Shown piece by piece: positions 1-5,828 of a stretch of DNA of 11,821 nucleotides. A program made the position numbers and the translations under genes. This stretch comes from CAYQJS01 sp964417895. GTDB taxonomy: Bacteria; Chloroflexota; UBA6077; SHYK01. The notes under the pieces were generated by a model. It was not told where the DNA came from. It searched no databases and saw only the letters and a program-made list of their open reading frames with translations. The DNA is taken from contig CAYQJS010000091.1 in the NCBI GenBank assembly GCA_964417895.1, positions 1 to 11,821 on the forward strand. Direction: 5' to 3'. How positions within the stretch are numbered: position 1 is the first letter of the stretch; the number at the start of each line of letters is the position of its first letter.

Positions 1-2
1 CG

Positions 3-98
3 CACGGCAACCTGATCGAGCTGCACGAGGCCGGCACCTGTCGCTGCAAGAAGACCGCCAGAAAGAACGCGGCGGCGGCGCCGTCCATGGCCGGTTAG
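3..98 (+). CDS. C-terminal fragment of an unidentified protein
   Basis: An open frame enters from the left edge and ends at TAG 96-98, giving about 31 residues. It begins HGNLIELHEAG and finishes in a basic, Ala-rich tail (CRCKKTARKN, then AAAAPSMAG). The first part reads like ordinary folded protein and the tail like a disordered C-terminus, so a real gene end is plausible. I do not recognise the family. A second frame is also open here and runs into SBP1 with no ATG, GTG or TTG before 197, so frame choice is not certain. The gene would lie upstream of SBP1 on the same strand, about 100 bp away, and could be a transporter or catabolic component, but nothing visible shows that. Confidence 0.4.
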   Translation, partial: HGNLIELHEAGTCRCKKTARKNAAAAPSMAG

Positions 99-128
99 GG
101 TGGGGGCGGGTTAGGGCGGGGGGTAGGG
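98..128 (+). repeat. G-rich GGGTTAGGG tract, degenerate member of the hairpin/G4 repeat family
   Basis: The tract has runs of three or more G at 98-100, 102-106, 108-110, 114-116, 118-123 and 126-128, separated by one to three bases. The core CGGGTTAGGGCGGGG resembles the G arms at 1923-1943 and 3319-3340. The C-rich hairpin arm found in those copies is not visible here. The tract fits the four-run G-quadruplex pattern. It lies between the upstream gene end and SBP1. Confidence 0.6.
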
Positions 129-196
129 CCACGAACACGGGAACTGCCCCACTAGCACGAGGGCACGTCGCGCTTTTCAGCGTTCTCACGCTGGCG

Positions 197-1882
197 GTGC
201 TGCTAGCTTCAGCCTGCGCACCAGCGCCCGGCGCCACGCGCAGCGGCGAGCCGCGGGCGGCGGCGCCGGGCGCTGGGCGGACTCTCGTGATCATGTCCGG
301 TGCTGAGCTACCGAGCTTCGCCGCGAAGCCACTCCAGACGTTGCCCAATCCCCGGGCAGCCGGCGAGGAAGTGCTGAACGCCAACCTCTCCTTCGTGGAC
401 GAGCGCGGTCTCCCTCAGCCTTTTCTCGCGGAATCGCTTCCCCAGCTCAACACCGAAACCTGGCGAGTCCTCCCGGACGGGAGGATGGAGACCACCTATC
501 GGCTGAAGCCCATCCTCACCTGGCACGACGGGCATCAGCTAACGGCTGAGGACTTTGTGTTCTCCTGGCGGGTTTACGCCACGCCTGAGTTCGGGGTCTC
601 CGAGACCGCTGGCTTCAGGCTGATTGAGGAGATCGCTGCGCCGGATCCGCGGACGGTGCTCATCCGCTGGAAAGAACCATACACAGAGATAGGGTCGCTG
701 AGGTCGACGTCAGGTCAGGGGGGAAGGATCATTGCGCCGCTCCCTCGGCACCTTCTGGAGCAGCCGTACCAGCAGCGCACCGGAGACAGCTTCATCGGGC
801 TGCCATTCTGGACGTTCGAGTACGTGGGCGTTGGGCCGTGGAAGCTGGAGCGCCGCGAGCCCGGGGCTTTCTTCGAGGCGAGCGCGTTTGATGGGTTCGT
901 CTTCGGACGCCCCAGGATCGACCGCGTCAAGGTCATCTATCAACCGGATTCCAACACTGCCGTCGCCACCATACTCGCCGGCGAGGCGCACTACTCGGTC
1001 AGCGCCCTGCTGCACGGTGAAGAAGGGTTGACCCTGGAGCGAGTGTGGGCCGCCAACAATGGCGGGAAGGTGATCTGGGAGACGGACATCGCCAAGGGCC
1101 AGGAGATTCAGATGCGGCCCGAGTACGCCGTGCCGACCCAGCTCGCGACCGATGTACGGGTACGGCAGGCCCTCGCCTTCGCTATCGATAGGGCGCTGTT
1201 GACGGAGGTCGTCACTGTTGGCAAGGGGCTGCTCAGAGAGATCTACACCCACCCCCAGGCCGACTACTACGACGCGGTCCTGCGCGCCGTGTCAACCCGC
1301 TATTCGTACGACCCGCGTCGGGCGGAGCAGCTGCTCCAGGAGGCTGGGTTCAGGAGGGGAGCCGATGGTGGCTGGATGACGCCAGCGGGGGAGCGCTTCA
1401 CCCTGGAGCAGTGGTACCTGGCCGGCGCCACTAACGAGCGCGATAGCATCATTCTGGTGGACACGTTCCGGCGCCTGGGAATCGATGCCACGTCAAACGT
1501 CTTCGGCATCCAGCGGAGCAGCAACGAGGAGCGGGTCAAGACCTCGGGGATGTTCGGCGGGTCCCTCGGCTTCGTGCCCGACCGCTACCACAGCCGCGAC
1601 GTTGCGCGGGCCGAAAACCGCTGGCAGGGAAGAAACCGTTTTGGCTTCGTCAATCCGGAGCTGGATCGCTTCATCGACCTCTACGTCGCGGCTCTCGACC
1701 GGTCGGAGCGCATCGAACTCCTGGCTCAGATGGAGCGTGTCGCCATGGAGCAGTTGCCCGCGATCCCGACCTATTACACCGCAGTCGTCATCGCCCACGT
1801 CGCGTCCCTGAAGGGGGTGCTGCCTAATGTGGTGCCCGAGGCGGGCGAGGAACGGGGGATCTGGAACTGGGAATGGCAATAA
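197..1882 (+). CDS. ABC transporter solute-binding lipoprotein, family 5 (SBP1)
   Basis: This is an extracytoplasmic solute-binding protein of the SBP_bac_5 (oligopeptide/nickel/opine) type, expected to capture a small solute for an ABC importer. Counting from GTG 197, the family signatures are YRLKPILTWHDG (101-112), AEDFVFSWRVY (117-127), GPWKLER (213-219) and DVRVRQALAFAIDR (319-332), followed by YDPRRAEQLLQEAGF. The length is normal for the family. The start is a problem: GTG 197 leaves only six residues before Cys7 (codon 215-217), yet the same frame upstream encodes a hydrophobic lipoprotein signal (ALFSVLTLAVLLASAC from 170). The gene therefore begins further left, but no ATG, GTG or TTG exists there in frame. 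It is a paralog of SBP2: 41 of 53 residues match around the WHDG motif. No permease or ATPase is in the window. The ligand is unknown; despite the family name, peptides are not implied. Confidence 0.9.
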   Translation: MLLASACAPAPGATRSGEPRAAAPGAGRTLVIMSGAELPSFAAKPLQTLPNPRAAGEEVLNANLSFVDERGLPQPFLAESLPQLNTETWRVLPDGRMETTYRLKPILTWHDGHQLTAEDFVFSWRVYATPEFGVSETAGFRLIEEIAAPDPRTVLIRWKEPYTEIGSLRSTSGQGGRIIAPLPRHLLEQPYQQRTGDSFIGLPFWTFEYVGVGPWKLERREPGAFFEASAFDGFVFGRPRIDRVKVIYQPDSNTAVATILAGEAHYSVSALLHGEEGLTLERVWAANNGGKVIWETDIAKGQEIQMRPEYAVPTQLATDVRVRQALAFAIDRALLTEVVTVGKGLLREIYTHPQADYYDAVLRAVSTRYSYDPRRAEQLLQEAGFRRGADGGWMTPAGERFTLEQWYLAGATNERDSIILVDTFRRLGIDATSNVFGIQRSSNEERVKTSGMFGGSLGFVPDRYHSRDVARAENRWQGRNRFGFVNPELDRFIDLYVAALDRSERIELLAQMERVAMEQLPAIPTYYTAVVIAHVASLKGVLPNVVPEAGEERGIWNWEWQ

Positions 1883-1907
1883 CAGCAGAAGGAGGGAGTC
1901 GGGCCGT

Positions 1908-1943
1908 CCCCTCCCCCCTTGCGGGGGAGGGTTAGGGAGGGGG
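1908..1943 (+). repeat. Hairpin plus G-quadruplex repeat, copy between SBP1 and AH1
   Basis: CCCTCCCCC (1909-1917) pairs perfectly with GGGGGAGGG (1923-1931) across a five-base loop. The G arm continues as TTAGGGAGGGGG, so 1923-1943 has four G runs with loops of A, TTA and A, a textbook G-quadruplex pattern. A nearly identical copy lies at 3304-3340. There is no T tract after the hairpin, so it does not look like a standard intrinsic terminator. Confidence 0.8.
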
Positions 1944-1999
1944 TAGCCCGGACGCATTTCTACGGAACATTTCGGATGTATGTGCTTAGCAAACAGCAG

Positions 2000-2009
2000 G
2001 GAGGTGATC
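2000..2009 (+). promoter_or_regulatory. Extended Shine-Dalgarno of AH1
   Basis: GGAGGTGATC is complementary over ten bases to the usual 3' end of bacterial 16S rRNA. Six bases separate the GGAGG core from ATG 2011. It fixes the AH1 start and suggests strong translation. Confidence 0.85.
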
Positions 2010-2010
2010 G

Positions 2011-3168
2011 ATGGCCGTTCGGTATCAAGTGATCTCGGGGGACTCCCACCTGGAGTTCGATCCTGGGCGGTGGACGCCGCGGGTGCCCGCCAAGTGGCGA
2101 GATCGGGCCCCACGGCGCATCACGCTGCCAAGCGGCGGCGACGGTATTCTCATGGAGGGCCGTGGGCTCTACACCCTCGGGCTCGCCGTGACGGGGAAGC
2201 CCTACCAGGAGCATCGCCTGGACGGGATTCGCTACGAGGGGAGTCCGGGGACCGGCTCGCCCGAGCAGCGGGTCCGCGAGCAGGACATGGACGGGGTCGA
2301 CGCCGAGATCATCTTCACGTCGGTGAGCCAGCCCACCACGTGGCGGGGCCTTGCCGATGACGAGGGGTACCGGGCGCTGGTACACGGGTACAACGAGTTC
2401 GTGGGCGAGGAGTACTGCGCCGCGTACCCGGACCGACTCATCGCCATGGGCGTCATCCCGGCTACGGGCGTGGACGACGCGATCGCCGAGATGGAGTTCT
2501 GCCAGCACGTGGGGCTAAAGGGCGTGTCGCTCATCACGTTTCCGAATGGGAAGGGCTTTCCAACTCCCGAGGATGACCGCTTCTGGCAGGCGGCGCTGGA
2601 CCTCAATATGCCGGTCGCCACTCACGTTGGGATCACGCGCGGCGACGGGCCCGTCTTCCGCTACGAGCGCGAGCCCGCCGGCCTCACCGGGTTCGGGACC
2701 GACCCCATCCGGGTACTGACCCGATTCGGGACCGGCGCCACTCAGGACCTAATCCAGCTGATTTTCGCCGGCGTGTTCGACCGTTTCCCCCGACTGCGCA
2801 TCTACAAGGCCGAGACGATGATGGGCTGGCTTCCCTACCAAATGGAGCAGACCGATGACATTTGGGACCGCAGCCGGCACTGGGCGGCCGACTACTACGG
2901 GCTCGAATCCCCCCCGAAGCCGCCCAGCGAGTACATCCGCGAGCACGCGCTGTGGGGCTTCCTGCGCGACCCGTTCGGCGTGAGCGTCCGGCACCAGGTG
3001 GGTGTGAAAAACGCCCTCTGGGGGAGCGACTTCCCGCACTCGGCGGGCAACTGGCCCGAGTCGAGGCAAGTGCTCGACGAGTTGTTCCAGAGCGTACCGG
3101 AGGATGAGAAATACGCCATGGTAGCCGGCAACGCCGTCGACTTCTTCCACCTGGACAAGGAGGGTTAA
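2011..3168 (+). CDS. Amidohydrolase-2 family metal-dependent hydrolase/decarboxylase (AH1)
   Basis: This is a TIM-barrel enzyme of the amidohydrolase-2 family (PF04909), which includes ACMSD and the gamma-resorcylate and 5-carboxyvanillate decarboxylases. These use a divalent metal for decarboxylation or hydrolysis of aromatic acids and ring-cleavage products. Visible elements are D11-S-H13 after the first strand, H205 in ATHVG, E268 in YKAE, and D340 in WGSDFPH. By alignment with gamma-resorcylate decarboxylase (E8, H10, H164, D287), the probable metal set is D11, H13, H205 and D340. The 385 residues exceed the roughly 330 of the decarboxylases; the extra part lies mainly at 35-90, after the first strand. 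The start is fixed by the strong ribosome site. AH2 is a full-length paralog of identical size. It sits between SBP1 and the cupin gene in an apparent operon. The substrate cannot be read from sequence; decarboxylase, amidase and hydratase activities all occur in this family. Confidence 0.92.
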   Translation: MAVRYQVISGDSHLEFDPGRWTPRVPAKWRDRAPRRITLPSGGDGILMEGRGLYTLGLAVTGKPYQEHRLDGIRYEGSPGTGSPEQRVREQDMDGVDAEIIFTSVSQPTTWRGLADDEGYRALVHGYNEFVGEEYCAAYPDRLIAMGVIPATGVDDAIAEMEFCQHVGLKGVSLITFPNGKGFPTPEDDRFWQAALDLNMPVATHVGITRGDGPVFRYEREPAGLTGFGTDPIRVLTRFGTGATQDLIQLIFAGVFDRFPRLRIYKAETMMGWLPYQMEQTDDIWDRSRHWAADYYGLESPPKPPSEYIREHALWGFLRDPFGVSVRHQVGVKNALWGSDFPHSAGNWPESRQVLDELFQSVPEDEKYAMVAGNAVDFFHLDKEG

Positions 3169-3203
3169 TGTCACCGGCATTGTTCCTGGAAGGGACTTCA
3201 CGC

Positions 3204-3340
3204 TCTCCCTCGCCCTCCCCCGTCGAGGGAGGAGGGAAGATGGTCCCCTCCCCCCTTGAGGTAGAGGGAAGATGGTCCCCCCTGAGGGGAAGGGGGAGAT
3301 GGTCCCCTCCCCCCTTGAGGGGGAGGGTTAGGGAGGGGGG
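3204..3340 (+). repeat. Short array of hairpin/G4 repeats between AH1 and the cupin gene
   Basis: AGATGGTCCCC recurs at 3238, 3270 and 3297, each followed by a C-rich run, TTGAGG or TGAGG, and a G-rich run. A degenerate unit precedes these at about 3204-3237. Spacings are 32 and 27 bp. The last unit is the most complete: CCCTCCCCC (3305-3313) pairs with GGGGGAGGG (3319-3327), and 3319-3340 has the four-run GGGTTAGGG pattern. The array fills most of the 205-bp gap and ends about 20 bp before the cupin ribosome site (AAAGGAGG, 3361-3368). Confidence 0.85.
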
Positions 3341-3373
3341 TACAGCACGGCAGCAACTCAAAAGGAGGCGGCC

Positions 3374-4384
3374 ATGAGCGACGTTGGCACAACGATCGAC
3401 GATCTCAACCAGTTCCTCGCGGAGTACCACCTGGTGGGCGCCGGGCTGAGACGTGATGGCGCACGGCGCACGGGCAACACCGCCCGCCACTGGAAGTGGG
3501 AGGGCATCTACGCGGGCCTCATGCAGTCGGGCAAGATCGTGACTGTGGGCCCGGGCGCCATGGCAGGGATGCGCACCATCGCGGGAGTCGAGGCATACAA
3601 CTCCCACATGTGGATGGACTACCAGATCCTCATGCCCGGCGAGCGAACCCAGGCCCACCGCACCATGCGCAGTGAGACTCGCCTGGTCTGGCAGGCGACG
3701 CCGGGAGCGGTGTTCGTGTGCGAGTATGAGGCCTACCCCATGGAGCGAGGGGATGTGGTGATCACCCCGCCGTGGACCTTCCACGACCACTTCAACCAGG
3801 GATCGGAGCCGGCGATCTGGGTTGACGCGTTCGACAACGGGTACAACAACGGTGCTTCCATCAACGAACGGCTGCCGGACGACGCCCCCTACCAGGAGAT
3901 CACCAGGCCCACGGGCTATACGCAGAACACGCTCGGCCACGCACGCCGGCTGTCGGACGGGCCGGTGTTCCCTCTGCCGCCGATGCGCTACCCGTGGACC
4001 GAGACTCAGGCGGCGCTCACGGCGCTGAGGGAGAGCGAGGTCGAAGGGGACCCCTATGACGGGCTCCACCTGATGTTCGCTAGCCCCGTGGACCAGGGGC
4101 CCACCCTGCCCACCATCGCCTGGCACGTTCAATTGCTGAACCCGCGGCAATCAACTCAGGCGCACCGGCACAACAGCACCACGTTCTGCAACGTGTTCGA
4201 CGGCGAAGGCATAACCACCATCGAGGGTGAGCGAATCGAGTGGCACAAGGGTGATCTCTTCGCCATCCCGCCGTGGACGTGGCACAGCCACGAGAACACG
4301 TCGAGTGGCGACGCGATCCTGTTCTCGGTCGACGACTGGCCCGCCCTGACCAAGCTGGGCTTCTATAGAAAGGAAGAAGCGTAA
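3374..4384 (+). CDS. Bicupin protein related to gentisate 1,2-dioxygenase
   Basis: This is a two-cupin protein of the gentisate/salicylate/1-hydroxy-2-naphthoate 1,2-dioxygenase family, Fe(II) enzymes that split a hydroxylated ring beside a carboxylate. Cupin 1 spans about 83-155 (ILMPGERTQAHRT, then GDVVITPPWTFHDH). Cupin 2 spans about 250-320 (QAHRHNST, then GDLFAIPPWTWHSH). The 336 residues are slightly short for the family. In characterised members the catalytic iron sits in the first cupin, held by two His of an H-x-H and a later His. Here cupin 1 has H95-R-T97, so one ligand is gone although H137/H139 remain. Cupin 2 keeps H264-R-H266 and H304/H306. The active metal may thus be in the second cupin, or the protein may be a non-catalytic or different cupin. 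ATG 3374 follows AAAGGAGG at 3361-3368. It is flanked by the two amidohydrolases, which fits ring cleavage followed by decarboxylation or hydrolysis. Confidence 0.9.
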   Translation: MSDVGTTIDDLNQFLAEYHLVGAGLRRDGARRTGNTARHWKWEGIYAGLMQSGKIVTVGPGAMAGMRTIAGVEAYNSHMWMDYQILMPGERTQAHRTMRSETRLVWQATPGAVFVCEYEAYPMERGDVVITPPWTFHDHFNQGSEPAIWVDAFDNGYNNGASINERLPDDAPYQEITRPTGYTQNTLGHARRLSDGPVFPLPPMRYPWTETQAALTALRESEVEGDPYDGLHLMFASPVDQGPTLPTIAWHVQLLNPRQSTQAHRHNSTTFCNVFDGEGITTIEGERIEWHKGDLFAIPPWTWHSHENTSSGDAILFSVDDWPALTKLGFYRKEEA

Positions 4385-4433
4385 TGCTTCTGGCCGAAGC
4401 CCTCAGAATGAGACCGGGTGGAGGCATCCACTG

Positions 4434-5591
4434 ATGGCCAGGAAGTATCGCTACATATCTGCTGATTCTCACCTCGAGGTCCCGCCGGACAGCTGGAAGC
4501 ACTGGGTCCCAGCGAAATACGGGGCCTTCGCGCCGCAGCGCGTCAGCCTCCCCAGCGGTGGTGACGCGTTCAGGATCGAGGGCGGCGGTCGCATGCAGAA
4601 GGGCGGGATGAACCTTTACGCCGGCAGCGCTCCCGAGGACTTCTATCCCGGCCGGCAGCGGTGGGAGGATTGCCCGGGCACTGGCTCTCCAGCACAGCGC
4701 CTCCAGGAACAAGACCGAGATGGAATCGATGCGGAGGTGCTCTATCCGGGCCCAGGAAGCCGCGGTTTGCTCACGGGTGTGAAAGATCGAGAAGTGTCAA
4801 GAGCGCTGATCCGCGCGTACAACGACTTTCAGGCCAGGGAGTACTGCGCGGTCGCTCCCGACAGGCTTATCGGGCTGGGCGTGTTGCCGGACAAGGGTGT
4901 CGATGACGTCATCGACGAGATGCTCTACTGCCGCGAGCTGGGCCTGAAGGGCGTCTATCTGGGCTCGTACCCGACCGGACTCGGGTATCCGACTCCAGAG
5001 GACGACAGGTTCTGGGCCGCTGCCATAGACCTTGATATGCCAGTCAGCATCCACGTCTCGTTCGGAGGTGTTCGGCCCCGGCCGGAATTCAAGTATCCGG
5101 TGGAGCCTCCGGAGGACGAGAGCCCCGGCGATCTTCTTGAACGGTGTACCAGGTACGCGCGCGCCGGCGGGGTGAACGCAGTCCAAATGGTCGTAGCGGG
5201 CGTGTTCGATCGCTTCCCCAAGCTCCACATCTACCTCGCTGAGAACCAGATCGGATGGGTTCCGTGTTTCCTGGAGCAGACCGACAACAACTACGAGAGA
5301 AACTGCTACTGGGCGAAAGAAGGGCTCGGCCTCCCGGTTCTCTCCCGAAGGCCGAGCGAATACATCAAAGAGCATTTCTCCTGGGGCTTCATGTGGGACC
5401 CACTGGGGGTACGGTTGCGCCACGATATCGGGGTCGATCGCATCATGTGGTCGAGCGATTTCCCGCATATCGAGTCGGATTGGCCAAATTCGATGCGCGT
5501 CATCGAGCAGACCTTCGTCGGCGTCCCCGAGGACGAGAAGTACAGGATCGTGGCGGGGAACTGCATCGACTTCTTTCATCTCGATGAGTGA
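4434..5591 (+). CDS. Amidohydrolase-2 family metal-dependent hydrolase/decarboxylase (AH2)
   Basis: This is a paralog of AH1, also exactly 385 residues, with the same landmarks: D11-S-H13 (ISADSHLE), LPSGGD at 39-44, H207 in SIHVS, E270 in YLAE, and D342 in SSDFPH. The likely metal ligands are D11, H13, H207 and D342, and the role is decarboxylation or hydrolysis of a carboxylated aromatic or ring-cleavage product. It differs from AH1 at about 205-250, which follows the barrel His and may line the substrate pocket: AH2 has the acidic stretch YPVEPPEDESPGD where AH1 has YEREPAGLTGFGTD. The two copies may therefore handle different substrates or successive steps. GGAGG at 4420-4424 lies nine bases before ATG 4434. 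The gap to the cupin stop is only 49 bp, the tightest junction here, so cupin and AH2 are probably co-transcribed. The reaction is not determined. Confidence 0.92.
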   Translation: MARKYRYISADSHLEVPPDSWKHWVPAKYGAFAPQRVSLPSGGDAFRIEGGGRMQKGGMNLYAGSAPEDFYPGRQRWEDCPGTGSPAQRLQEQDRDGIDAEVLYPGPGSRGLLTGVKDREVSRALIRAYNDFQAREYCAVAPDRLIGLGVLPDKGVDDVIDEMLYCRELGLKGVYLGSYPTGLGYPTPEDDRFWAAAIDLDMPVSIHVSFGGVRPRPEFKYPVEPPEDESPGDLLERCTRYARAGGVNAVQMVVAGVFDRFPKLHIYLAENQIGWVPCFLEQTDNNYERNCYWAKEGLGLPVLSRRPSEYIKEHFSWGFMWDPLGVRLRHDIGVDRIMWSSDFPHIESDWPNSMRVIEQTFVGVPEDEKYRIVAGNCIDFFHLDE

Positions 5592-5673
5592 GAGGGACGG
5601 AACGGTTGCTAGTACATCTCGGCGGAAGTGAGTCAGGGGTTGCGCTCGAACGCGCGGGCGCGTGCAACCAGGT

Positions 5674-5787
5674 CCCTCTCCCATCGCAATGGGAGAGGTT
5701 AGGTGAGGGCCCCCTGCCGAGCGCTAATCTCATCGGCCATCGAGGACTGCCCTCACCCCACCCCTCTCCCGCTGCGGCAGGAGAGGG
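5674..5787. repeat. Head-to-head pair of hairpin repeats between AH2 and SBP2
   Basis: The left unit has a perfect 10-bp stem, CCTCTCCCAT (5675-5684) with ATGGGAGAGG (5689-5698) around a CGCA loop, followed by TTAGGTGAGGGC. The right unit is the same design inverted: GCCCTCACC (5749-5757), then CCTCTCC (5763-5769) pairing with GGAGAGG (5780-5786). GGTGAGGGC (5702-5710) and GCCCTCACC (5749-5757) form a perfect 9-bp inverted repeat about 38 bp apart. A stem followed by TTAGG-GAGGG is the plan of the hairpin/G4 repeats at 1908 and 3304, so these are probably related. The arrangement resembles REP doublets. Confidence 0.8.
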
Positions 5788-5828
5788 AGCCTGCCCCCTC
5801 GCGCGGTGACGACGGAGGTCAGAAACCG

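Noticed and set aside
3168..3377. Small + strand frame whose ATG overlaps the AH1 stop (TAATG)
   Set aside because: The stop-start overlap is suggestive, but almost all of it is translated hairpin/G4 repeat and there is no independent ribosome site.
2684..4150. 488-codon open frame on the - strand across AH1, the repeat array and the cupin gene
   Set aside because: It lies antisense to two genes with clear family motifs, translates the repeats into low-complexity Pro/Gly/Arg sequence and shows no recognisable domain.
5703..5828. 42-codon N-terminal extension of SBP2
   Set aside because: It translates the repeat doublet, and the lipoprotein signal and ribosome site both point to ATG 5829.
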